Below, piece by piece: positions 1 to 7,682 of a stretch of 42,786 nucleotides of DNA. Below the pieces are notes generated by a model, which saw nothing but the letters and a program-made list of their open reading frames with translations, ran no database searches and had not been told where the DNA came from. The position numbers and the translations under genes are program-made. The DNA comes from Bryobacterales bacterium (GTDB lineage Bacteria; Acidobacteriota; Terriglobia; Bryobacterales; Bryobacteraceae), in assembly GCA_020852755.1 (NCBI GenBank), contig JADZAF010000155.1:1-42786 (forward strand). The letters run 5' to 3'. Positions within the stretch are counted from its first letter, which is position 1; every line of letters begins with the position of its first letter.

Positions 1-61
1 CACCCTGCCCGACTGAGAGAACCGGGGACAGGCTGTACGTATCCGCTCGCTGTGCCCCGCC

Positions 62-691
62 TCACTTCACCCAACTGACGGAGAATCCCTGCCGGCCAGG
101 CGTAACGATCTCCGTCTTCACCGCAGGGTCGGAACCGATTACTTTGAGGAACTGGACCATGTCTGCCGGGTGCGACCTTACGTTGTGGGCGACAATCGCG
201 CCGCCCCGCCGCATCTTCGGCAATACAATCCCGTAGTACAACAGGTTGTCTCCGGGGACCGCGTCCAGAAACACCAGGTCGAGAGGACCCTCGATCCCGG
301 GAACCTCCTGAACGGCGTCGGCGTGGCGGGCGTCCACGAACTCCGTCAGGCCCGCCGCGGTGAAATTGGCGGCCGCCGAGGCGTACCGCTCCCGGTTGTA
401 TTCGATGGTGATCAGCCTTCCGCCGGTCTGCCGCAGGCCCATCGCCATCCAGATTCCCGAGTACCCCGTCGAGGTGCCGATCTCCAGCACCCGTTTCGCC
501 CGCAGTCTTCGCACCAGGTCCCTTAAATAGGCCCCTTCCGCCCGCTCGACGTTGTTGTAACGCCGCGAGGGCGCCTCCATCGTCTCCAGGTACGCTTCGA
601 TCTCCCGATCGGACATAGGCCCGGCGCAGAAGCCAGACCGCATCACGACGAAGAAGAGCAGCGCGACGAGTCCCATGACCTGTCCATGCAT
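62..691 (-). CDS. Putative exported class I SAM-dependent O-methyltransferase
   Basis: The protein resembles O-methyltransferase family 3 (catechol-O-methyltransferase-like fold). It has the SAM-binding motif I VLEIGTSTGYSG, an acidic residue ending the second strand (TIEYN) and a metal-binding-type segment LVFLDA. From the ATG at 691 it is 209 aa and begins with a hydrophobic stretch (LVALLFFVVM) followed by FCA-GP, which reads as a signal peptide or membrane anchor. Upstream in-frame starts exist (ATG at 724, TTG at 754), but neither has a clear ribosome site, so the start is uncertain. An exported SAM enzyme is odd because SAM is cytoplasmic; the N-terminus could instead be a membrane anchor with the domain kept inside. 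The substrate cannot be read from the sequence. It lies downstream of the SorC-type regulator on the same strand, with a gap of about 220 bp. Confidence 0.72.
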   Translation of the reverse strand: MHGQVMGLVALLFFVVMRSGFCAGPMSDREIEAYLETMEAPSRRYNNVERAEGAYLRDLVRRLRAKRVLEIGTSTGYSGIWMAMGLRQTGGRLITIEYNRERYASAAANFTAAGLTEFVDARHADAVQEVPGIEGPLDLVFLDAVPGDNLLYYGIVLPKMRRGGAIVAHNVRSHPADMVQFLKVIGSDPAVKTEIVTPGRQGFSVSWVK

Positions 692-807
692 CTTACCGAA
701 GCGGCGGCCGCCGGCCCACCGCATCTGGAGCTTTACGTCTGGCCTTGACCGCAAGTACCTTAAGTACTACAAAAGGCCGCGTGGAAACACAGCTGAAGAC
801 CAGAAGA

Positions 808-839
808 TTTCCACAGATCTGCGGATAACGGTGTGGAAA
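808..839. repeat. 8-bp inverted repeat resembling a pair of DnaA-box-like sites
   Basis: TTTCCACA at 808-815 is matched by TGTGGAAA at 832-839, with a 16-nt spacer holding the palindrome-like CAGATCTG. TTTTCCACA, read on the minus strand at 840-832, fits the DnaA-box pattern TTWTNCACA. A third related GTGGAAA occurs at 781-787. The site lies between two minus-strand genes, so it could be an operator for the methyltransferase. No dnaA or other origin-linked gene is visible, so an origin is not claimed. Confidence 0.35.
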
Positions 840-913
840 ACGGGGCCCCAGGCTGGACTTTGGCCCGATCAGTCCTACCGGTTATTCAGATTGCACTATA
901 ATCGTGCAGTCCT

Positions 914-1987
914 TCACATATCGGCCGGCGGCCCGCCGCGCCCGCCGTCCTTCGCCGTCTGCATCATCCGGGGCCGGACAGTCCCCGCCCCTTTCCCTTC
1001 CTCCGCCAGGCGCCCGGCGCTAATGTGGTCCGTGATCAGAACGTTGATCAGCTTGGCTCGCAGTGCCGCTTCGATCGCCCGCAGCTTGGTCGAGCCCCCG
1101 GCAATCCCCACCACGCGGTGAATCTGTTTGAGTTCGTCCAGGGTCAGCCCGACGATCAGCCTGTCAAGTTCCGACGCCACCGCGCGCCCGTGCCGGTCGA
1201 AGTAACGCAGGTTGATCGATCCCACCGCCCCGCGCCCTTTCAGGGTGGCCAGCATCGACGGAGTCATGATGTTCCAGAATTCCGGGACAAGTATCGATTC
1301 CGCGTCCGAGGACCCGATCCCGACGAACGCCAGGTTCGCAGTCCGCGCCGTTTCCAGCACCCGGCACACGTACGGATCTGAGTAGAACGCCCGGCAGGCA
1401 ACCGCGCTCCCGGCCACGGCGGGGGCCGGAAGCAGGATCGCTTGCGCTCCCAGCGCTCGCGCCGCGTTTCTGACAAGCTGCGTGGCGTGGATCTCGTGAT
1501 TGGGATCCCCCAACCCGCCCAAGGCCTGGATCACCTGGAGTTCCTCCGCGTGAACTCTCGCCGGATACAAGAGGGCATTGACCAGTGCCAGCAGCGAATT
1601 GCCCCAGCTGAACACAATGCGATCCCGCGGCCGTACCGCTCGCAGGAGGTACTCCGCCCCGGCAACCCCCAACTCCCTCGCAACCGTGCCCTGGTCGGTG
1701 TAGTCGGTCGTTTCGACCACGATCGCTTCCACCAGGTCGAAGCGATGCTCCAGGATCTTCTCCAGGTGCGGATGCAGGCCCATCATCGGACTGATGCGGA
1801 TCTGCACCACCCCTGTCTCCCGGGCCTGAACCAGCATCCGCTGCACCTTCTGCCGCGTCAGCCGCAGCCGGTCGGCGATCTGGGCCTGGGTAAGGTCCTG
1901 CTCGAAGTACAGCCGGGCTACCTTCACCAGGAGGCGGTTCTGGTTCAGAGTCCTCATGTCAACCTGTGATCTTCCGCCATGCTTCAT
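914..1987 (-). CDS. SorC/DeoR-type sugar-binding transcriptional regulator
   Basis: This is a cytoplasmic one-component regulator of the SorC family. An N-terminal helix-turn-helix (LTQAQIADRLRLTRQKVQRML) starts about 35 residues in. It is followed by a long effector-binding domain related to sugar-phosphate isomerases, with hallmark segments VFSWGNSLLALV, VIQALGG, FVGIGSS, GAVGSINLRYFD and VVGIAGGSTKLRAI. The length of 357 aa is a little above the family's usual 310-330 because of a short N-terminal extension and a Gly/Pro-rich tail. The start at ATG 1987 is chosen over GTG 1996 and ATG 1957, with weak ribosome-site support (AAGAAG). It is divergent from the TonB-dependent receptor at 2267, and the shared region holds inverted repeats and promoters on both strands. 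The inference is that it controls itself and the receptor in response to a phosphorylated sugar. Confidence 0.85.
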   Translation of the reverse strand: MKHGGRSQVDMRTLNQNRLLVKVARLYFEQDLTQAQIADRLRLTRQKVQRMLVQARETGVVQIRISPMMGLHPHLEKILEHRFDLVEAIVVETTDYTDQGTVARELGVAGAEYLLRAVRPRDRIVFSWGNSLLALVNALLYPARVHAEELQVIQALGGLGDPNHEIHATQLVRNAARALGAQAILLPAPAVAGSAVACRAFYSDPYVCRVLETARTANLAFVGIGSSDAESILVPEFWNIMTPSMLATLKGRGAVGSINLRYFDRHGRAVASELDRLIVGLTLDELKQIHRVVGIAGGSTKLRAIEAALRAKLINVLITDHISAGRLAEEGKGAGTVRPRMMQTAKDGGRGGPPADM

Positions 1988-2002
1988 GATGAGCACTTCT
2001 TG

Positions 2003-2050
2003 TATGACTGAGCAGAAGTCATATTGGCATGAAATTTCTTAAGTTGTCAA
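2003..2050 (-). promoter_or_regulatory. Promoter and overlapping inverted repeat upstream of the SorC-type gene
   Basis: On the minus strand, TTGACA (2050-2045) is followed after 18 nt by CAATAT (2026-2021), a good -35 with a weak -10. A perfect inverted repeat, TATGACT (2003-2009) and AGTCATA (2017-2023) with a 7-nt spacer, covers the -10 and likely start site. TGAGCA, the half-site of the palindrome at 2103, also occurs at 1990-1995 and 2009-2014. The placement suggests autorepression. Confidence 0.5.
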
Positions 2051-2102
2051 AACATTTGAAGACTGAAATGCGTCCCGTGTCTGCTCCGCCGCCGAATCCT
2101 GG

Positions 2103-2116
2103 TGAGCATTTGCTCA
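2103..2116. promoter_or_regulatory. Operator-like palindrome upstream of the TonB-dependent receptor promoter
   Basis: TGAGCA and TGCTCA form perfect 6-bp arms around TT. The centre lies about 57 bp upstream of the predicted receptor transcription start, a position typical of activator sites or of a distal repressor half. The same half-site recurs near the regulator gene. SorC-family operators are commonly short dyads of this type, so binding by the adjacent regulator is a reasonable guess. Confidence 0.45.
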
Positions 2117-2131
2117 GTATTGAAAAAATGC

Positions 2132-2160
2132 TTGACAGGCTGGCCCGCGGACTATAGAAT
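2132..2160 (+). promoter_or_regulatory. Strong sigma-70-type promoter for the TonB-dependent receptor
   Basis: TTGACA at 2132-2137 is a perfect -35 box. The 17-nt spacer is ideal and TAGAAT at 2155-2160 matches five of six consensus -10 bases. Transcription would begin near 2167, giving a leader of about 100 nt before the GTG at 2267. Confidence 0.7.
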
Positions 2161-2266
2161 CTGAATCGCGCGTTTTTCTTGTCCACAACAGAGTCACATC
2201 CGCTTGTAGGGAATCCGTAATCCCTGCCGTCCTCCAGGCGGATGGGCAGCGGAAAGGAGTTCGCTT

Positions 2267-5200
2267 GTGCGGTTTCCCAATCTTCACCAAACATTCCTCG
2301 ATTCCCGCCCGATAGGGATGACGTTGTCCCATCGTTTGCTTCCCACCCTGCTGGCCGCCTGCCTCTGCACCTTTGCAGCGTTCGGCCAGATTCGCTCGGG
2401 TACCATAGTCGGCACCGTGACCGACCCCAGCGGGCGACCGGTGCCCGGCGCGCAAGTCTCCGTCGTCGCACAGGAGACCAATGCGACTTTCAGAACTGAA
2501 ACCAACACCACCGGCGATTACCATGTGCCCTATCTCCAACTGGGCCGCTACACGGTGACCGTGGCTGCCCAAGGCTTCGCCGGAGCCAAGGTCAGCGACA
2601 TCGCCGTCGGCACTGCCCAGACCGTCAGGGCGGACATCAAGCTGGAACTGAGCACGGTGGCCACCACCGTGGAGGTCAGCGCCCGAGCGGTTGAGCTGCA
2701 GACTGAAGCTACCAGCGTGCAGGGCGTGGTCAACGACCGCCTCATCCAGGCTGTCCCCAACATCACGCATAATCCCTTCTACTTCGCAACCCTCCAGGCG
2801 GGTGTCGTGCCGCGCTCGGCCTTGAACGAAACCCAGAGCGTCAATTCTTTCGGCATCGGCATCGATGGCCGGCGCACCTTCTCCGCCATCGCCATCAACG
2901 GCGGCCAGGCCTTCACCAACGACATCATGCTGGACGGCGTCAGCGTGCAGGGCTCGGCCTGGAACGAGGCGGCCGTGCTGCCCAACCCGGATGGCATCCA
3001 GGAGGTCCGTACCATCGTCAACAACTTCACGGCGGAATACGGCCGCGCTCAGGGTGTAATCACCATCACGACCAAGAGCGGCGGCAACCAGTTCCATGGT
3101 TCGGCCTTCGATCGCGTCCGCAATGAGGTCTTCAACGCCAACGGCTTCTCCAACAATGCCCGTTCCATCGCCCGCCCGGCCTTCAAGGTGAATTCCTATG
3201 GCGCCACCATCGGAGGACCCATTGTGAAAGATCGGGCCTTCTTCTTCGTCAGCTATGAGGGCCTGACCCACAAACGTTCGGTCGATTATCTCCGCACCGT
3301 TCCGACGGCCCTCCAGAAGAAAGGCGACTTCAGCGAGACAGCGGTGAACGTAAGCGGTCTTCCCACCCCGGTTAAGCTTTTCGACCCCTTCAACGTCCGC
3401 CAGGTGGAGCCCAACGTCTACGAACGCATGCCCATCCCCGGCGCCATCATCCGCACTCCCGACCCCTATGCGCTGAAGGTGATGAGCTACTACCCCCTGC
3501 CCAACCGCGCTCCGGAAGACGCCTACAACACCAATAACTATTACCTGCGGGGCGCCCGGACCTTCGGGAAGAACAGCCTCAACTCGCGCCTGGACTATCG
3601 CTGGGGCAGTCATTCCATCTATGGCACGGGCGGCACCACCAGGGGAGAAATCGAAACACCCCCTTCCTGGGGCCCCGACAACCCTTTCTTCAGCCGGAAC
3701 GAGTTCATCGGGCGCTTTCTTACCGACAGCAACCCCTACGCCGCCATCGGCGACACCATCGTGCTTGGGCCTTCCCTGGTAGTGGATCTTCGCTACGGAG
3801 TGAATCGCATCAATTCGAACAACGAGGCCGCCGTGATCGAGGGCCTGGACTACGACCAGTTCGGCATTCCCAAAGACATTCAGGCCATCAATGCCGTGCC
3901 GGGCGCGGCGCCGGAGTTCAATCCGGGCGGCGGATTGAGTCCCCTGAACAACACCAACTCCCTGCATAAACGGGAACGCCAGACCAACCACGGCCTGATC
4001 GGCAGCGTCACCAAGACCGTGCGCAACTGGACTCTGAAATTCGGCGCCGAGCACCGCGTCTATCTGTCCAATTACATTGACGCGGAAGAATCGGTCATGA
4101 TCCAGACCAGCGGCGGATACACCCGGCAGTTGATCAACGCCACCGGCGGAGGAGTTGGCACCGTGACCGCGGACCTGGCGGGAGTACCGGCGGCCTCCTT
4201 CCTGTTGGGCGCCGGAAATCTCTACATCGCTCCGGGACGCAATCCCAAGCCGGCCTTTGCTCAAAAATACCTGGCGTTATACAGCCAGAACGACTGGCGG
4301 GCTACCTCCCGGCTTACCGTGAATCTGGGCCTGCGCTGGGATCTGCAGCCCGGGCCCACCGAACGTTTCAATCGCATGAGCGCCTTCGACTACTCGCAAC
4401 GGAATCCCTTCGGAACCCCGGGCGCTTTCGCTTTCCCCGGAGTGGAAGGATACAGCCGTAACCTATGGGACGCCCGCTACCGCGATTTCGGACCCCGCTT
4501 CGGCTTGGCCTACCGTCTGGGCGCGAGTTCGGTCATTCGCGCCGGCTACGGGCTCACCTACCTGCCGACCAACACCGGCTACTTCGACGGACCCTTCACC
4601 TACGGCATGGATTCCTTCGCCGATTTCACCAACACCGACCCCTACGGACCCGCTCCGGCCGGCGTGCTCGTGGGCCGCTACTACCAGGTCAATTCCGTCG
4701 TTCGCGGCACAGGGGCGGACGCGACCTATCCCAAGTTGTACGGGGGCGGTCTGCAGCCACGCTTCGACCGCACCGGCTACCTGAACGGGACCGTCCAGCA
4801 GTGGAACCTGTTCCTGGAGAGACGAATGGGCGGCAACTGGCTCGTCTCCGCCGGCTATACAGCCTCTAAAGGCGCGCACCTGCCGATCGCAAGGATGCCC
4901 GTCAACAACGATCAGTACCTGCCGCAGGCTCTGCTGGACGAATGGCGTGCCGGCTACATCGCGCGGAATGGCCGCAGCAACCCGGCCACCGAGCAGGTTC
5001 CCAACCCCATCCAGCCGGTCGGCGGACCGCTCATTCCTTTCAATGGCAACCAGGGCCGGGCGCTGGTGACTCGGGCTGAAGCTGTCTATCCCTATCCGCA
5101 CTTCGGCGGCATGACCGTGCAGCGTTCCATCGGCTGGTCCAATTACCACGCCCTGGTCGTGCAGGTGAACCGCAACTTCGCGAACGGTTTGCAGATGAAC

Positions 5201-6043
5201 GCCCATTACACCTGGTCCAAGTCCCTGGATTTTGCGCAAACCGAGGCCCAGGGCAACGGATACGCCGAGACGGGCAGCGGGTACTTAGGCATGAACCTCC
5301 GCGACTATCGCAACAGCTACAAACTGGCGTATACCGACGTGCCCCACCGGCTCCTGCTCACCTATGTCTACGAGCTTCCCTTCGGAGCGGGCAAGCGTTT
5401 CTCCTCGCAGAATGCCGTCGCCAAGACTCTGATGAGCGGCTGGAGAATCGGGGGTGTCGCTACCTTCCAAAGTGGATTCCCCGCCCAGCTCTCGGGAGGT
5501 TCCAGTGGGGCCATGAACGGGCTGCCGGACCGCATTCCCGATGTGCCGGCGGAAGTGCCCAAGCAGCTGCAGGGCTGGTATGACGGCAAAACCACGGTTA
5601 CGCTTCCCAGCGGGCGCCAGATCAGGCCCAGCGCATTCACCTACCTGAAGTACAGCTCCGACGCGTTCCGTGGCCGCGTGGTGACCACCCCGGACGGGAG
5701 CATCGTCAACGACATCTACTGGTTTGGCAATGCGGCCTTCACCTACGGCGACATTCGGGGAGCAGGGTTGAACAACTGGAACATGAGCGTCGAGCGTACC
5801 TTCCGGCCGCGCGAGTCGCTCTCGGTGGAATTCTCGGCCCAGTTCACCAATGCCTTCAACCATACCCAGTTCCGGCCCCAGATGACCGCCGCCCTCGGAG
5901 GAACCAGCGTGTTGGCCGCCGGCGCGGCCAACAATCCGATGAACATACAGCCGGGGCAAGGCAGCAGCAGCGACTTCGGGACGCGCGGCAACTCGACCTT
6001 CGATCCGCGCCAGGTGGAACTGCAGCTCAAGGTCCGGTTCTGA
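2267..6043 (+). CDS. Oar-like TonB-dependent outer-membrane receptor
   Basis: This outer-membrane protein of 1258 aa should import or bind large ligands, probably glycans, using TonB energy. The GTG start at 2267 has a clear Shine-Dalgarno (GGAAAGGAG, 7 nt upstream). A signal peptide (LLPTLLAACLCTFAAFGQ) follows at about residues 24-41. Residues about 42-125 form a carboxypeptidase-regulatory-like domain (GTIVGTVTDPSGRPVPGAQV). Next comes a plug-like region with AEYGRAQGVITITTKSGGNQFHG at about 255-280, then a long beta-barrel ending in LQLKVRF with the terminal Phe expected for BAM insertion. Proteins of this layout are numerous in Acidobacteriota. No TonB box is obvious. The divergent SorC-type regulator suggests induction by a sugar. 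The 17 residues before the internal Met are unusual ahead of a signal peptide, so ATG at about 2318 remains possible. Confidence 0.9.
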   Translation: MRFPNLHQTFLDSRPIGMTLSHRLLPTLLAACLCTFAAFGQIRSGTIVGTVTDPSGRPVPGAQVSVVAQETNATFRTETNTTGDYHVPYLQLGRYTVTVAAQGFAGAKVSDIAVGTAQTVRADIKLELSTVATTVEVSARAVELQTEATSVQGVVNDRLIQAVPNITHNPFYFATLQAGVVPRSALNETQSVNSFGIGIDGRRTFSAIAINGGQAFTNDIMLDGVSVQGSAWNEAAVLPNPDGIQEVRTIVNNFTAEYGRAQGVITITTKSGGNQFHGSAFDRVRNEVFNANGFSNNARSIARPAFKVNSYGATIGGPIVKDRAFFFVSYEGLTHKRSVDYLRTVPTALQKKGDFSETAVNVSGLPTPVKLFDPFNVRQVEPNVYERMPIPGAIIRTPDPYALKVMSYYPLPNRAPEDAYNTNNYYLRGARTFGKNSLNSRLDYRWGSHSIYGTGGTTRGEIETPPSWGPDNPFFSRNEFIGRFLTDSNPYAAIGDTIVLGPSLVVDLRYGVNRINSNNEAAVIEGLDYDQFGIPKDIQAINAVPGAAPEFNPGGGLSPLNNTNSLHKRERQTNHGLIGSVTKTVRNWTLKFGAEHRVYLSNYIDAEESVMIQTSGGYTRQLINATGGGVGTVTADLAGVPAASFLLGAGNLYIAPGRNPKPAFAQKYLALYSQNDWRATSRLTVNLGLRWDLQPGPTERFNRMSAFDYSQRNPFGTPGAFAFPGVEGYSRNLWDARYRDFGPRFGLAYRLGASSVIRAGYGLTYLPTNTGYFDGPFTYGMDSFADFTNTDPYGPAPAGVLVGRYYQVNSVVRGTGADATYPKLYGGGLQPRFDRTGYLNGTVQQWNLFLERRMGGNWLVSAGYTASKGAHLPIARMPVNNDQYLPQALLDEWRAGYIARNGRSNPATEQVPNPIQPVGGPLIPFNGNQGRALVTRAEAVYPYPHFGGMTVQRSIGWSNYHALVVQVNRNFANGLQMNAHYTWSKSLDFAQTEAQGNGYAETGSGYLGMNLRDYRNSYKLAYTDVPHRLLLTYVYELPFGAGKRFSSQNAVAKTLMSGWRIGGVATFQSGFPAQLSGGSSGAMNGLPDRIPDVPAEVPKQLQGWYDGKTTVTLPSGRQIRPSAFTYLKYSSDAFRGRVVTTPDGSIVNDIYWFGNAAFTYGDIRGAGLNNWNMSVERTFRPRESLSVEFSAQFTNAFNHTQFRPQMTAALGGTSVLAAGAANNPMNIQPGQGSSSDFGTRGNSTFDPRQVELQLKVRF

Positions 6044-6056
6044 AGTCCGCGTTTCA

Positions 6057-6087
6057 CGGGCAGCCGCACCGGCCGGGCGGCTGCCCG
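6057..6087. terminator. 11-bp hairpin between convergent genes
   Basis: CGGGCAGCCGC (6057-6067) pairs with GCGGCTGCCCG (6077-6087) around a 9-nt loop, just after the receptor stop codon and before the convergent barrel gene. There is no T tract, so it is either a Rho-assisted terminator or an mRNA 3'-end stabiliser. Confidence 0.5.
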
Positions 6088-6119
6088 CGGACCGGACCTC
6101 GGAGCCCGCCCCCGCCGGC

Positions 6120-6869
6120 TCAGAATGTGACCGAGAGGAGGATCTCGATCTGGTCGCGCCGCGAGCGGCCGGACACGGAGCCGAAGGTCGAGTTCCACCA
6201 CCGCGTGTAGCGTACTTCGGGAACGATGCGGATTCCCACGGCATCCACGAACTGCCCTCCGAAGCCCACCACCGTTCCCAGCGACCGCTTCTTGTAGGAG
6301 ACCGGTGTGTTGTCTTCAGATGTGGTCTGGTTAGGATGCGTAATGAGACGGTACGTCCGCACCTTGCTGGCATAGCGGAGCACGGGACCGATCCCCGCAA
6401 ACCAGCGATGGCCGTCTTCTTCCCGATCCCTGCCGTAAAAGCGAAGCATCACGGGCACGTCCAGCAGGCGGCCTTCGGTGTCTTCGTTGACGTTGGTGCC
6501 CTCCCGCTCGTCCTGAGTGGTGTTGGGGTTGTCCGTGCCCGCGTAATGGACGGTGAAAGCCGTGTAGCGCGCCTTGCGGATCAGAGGGTTCACCGCCAGC
6601 GCGAAGCGCCTCGCGAACGCCACCTGCGCGACTAACCCGTAGCCGGGAGAAAGGCCCTTCCCCGTGTTTTCGGATTCAATGGCGAGGGGCGGCGTAGTGG
6701 CAAACGACTGGGTTACCGTTTCCCCTCGCACCATCGATCGCACCGGCACGCCGACCGTCGCCCCGGCCGAAAAGCGGCGCACATGGGATCGGGCGTCTCC
6801 GGAGTACTGCCCCGCCGCTCCCGCGGCGCCAACAAGAAAGATACAAATAACCCTGATTCTGCGAATCAC
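6120..6869 (-). CDS. Small outer-membrane beta-barrel protein (PorT/OMP_b-brl-like)
   Basis: A 249-aa protein with a signal peptide (RVICIFLVGAAGAAGQ). It consists of alternating strands such as SAGATVGVPVR, YGLVAQVAFARRFALAVNPL, DVPVMLRFYGR and WFAGIGPVLRYASKV, and ends in IEILLSVTF with a terminal Phe. This pattern is typical of 8-10-stranded outer-membrane barrels of unknown function. The start is GTG at 6869, with GAGG about 10 nt upstream. It is convergent with the TonB-dependent receptor. No catalytic motif is visible, and the role could be structural or adhesive. Confidence 0.7.
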   Translation of the reverse strand: MIRRIRVICIFLVGAAGAAGQYSGDARSHVRRFSAGATVGVPVRSMVRGETVTQSFATTPPLAIESENTGKGLSPGYGLVAQVAFARRFALAVNPLIRKARYTAFTVHYAGTDNPNTTQDEREGTNVNEDTEGRLLDVPVMLRFYGRDREEDGHRWFAGIGPVLRYASKVRTYRLITHPNQTTSEDNTPVSYKKRSLGTVVGFGGQFVDAVGIRIVPEVRYTRWWNSTFGSVSGRSRRDQIEILLSVTF

Positions 6870-7682
6870 GCGAAAATTGCCTCAGTGTCGTCGTTCTGGA
6901 ACCTGATTTCCAATGATAGCGCACGCATCCTGCCGGACTTTGCCCGGCGCTGCCAGGTAGTTGGCGCCCGTCCCCGAGGGCCAGGCTCAATGGAAGACCG
7001 TATGCGCCGCGGCGGCGCCGCCCCGCGAGCCGGAGCATTGCTGCAAACCGGTGCGGGCCTGGGCCGTGTCCCTCTCGTTGCCTCCTTCCCGAGACCGAAG
7101 CGCCTCCCGGGTTCAGCACCGCTCTGGTATTGGGACAAGGCCATTCCCACTGACCTCGCCTGAGGCTTGGCCGCGAGCCTGCTTTCGAGAGCGCCCGCTC
7201 CGCCCGGCGGCCGGCAGGTCAGTGCCTGGTGAAGTCGCTTCCGTTTGTAGACCTCTCGATCCATCCCCCCCTCAAGCCGCCTGCCTTAGCCCGTTTCGCC
7301 CGCCGCGCGTTTGCCTCTCCGGACCCGGCCGGCCCCTGCCGGGTTGCCGCCCCGGGGCGGCTGCCGCGCCGCATCGGCCGTTTGCGTACACCAGCCGCGC
7401 CGTTATCTATGTCCGCGATTTCCGCCTCCCGGCGCCCGGCCGCCCGCCGCCTCCGGGCTGCACCGGGAAGAATGACTATGCCCGCGTCCGCGCTTTCCAT
7501 CCTCTCCGCCAATCTCCGGCCGGACCTATCGCCCGGACCCGTCCGCCCCTGCCTGCCAACTGCGCCGCTGCCAGACGAACCCAGGATGTGATTAAGAACA
7601 AAAAAGTCTCCTGAAAAACCCGGCCGCTTTCCCTGGAAATTCCTCCCCCTGCCGCCGCTCTTCGCCGCCCCGGAAGGCTACC
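6870..7682. other. Gene-poor stretch of about 0.8 kb
   Basis: Several frames stay open here because of the high GC content, but their translations are low-complexity Arg/Pro/Ala strings without recognisable domains, signal peptides or ribosome sites. Frames on both strands overlap each other. The plus strand from 7229 to 7600 is strikingly rich in C. No tRNA or rRNA feature was seen. It may be a decayed gene, a long untranslated region for the gene at 7683, or an unrecognised RNA. Confidence 0.5.

Noticed and set aside
781..840. Replication origin
   Set aside because: Only one site fits the DnaA-box pattern well, there is no AT-rich unwinding region and no dnaA, dnaN or gidA gene nearby.
2114..4264. 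716-codon open frame on the minus strand opposite the first receptor
   Set aside because: It mirrors the receptor codons; the translation is rich in Gly, Asp, Val and His with no domain, and the receptor has clear homology, a promoter and a ribosome site.
7090..7130. Possible T-loop of a tRNA (GGTTCAGCACC)
   Set aside because: The T-loop consensus fails and no matching acceptor or anticodon stem could be built around it.
6961..7614. 217-codon plus-strand frame in the gene-poor stretch
   Set aside because: Pro/Arg/Ala-rich translation with no signal, domain or ribosome site, overlapped by equally open frames on both strands.
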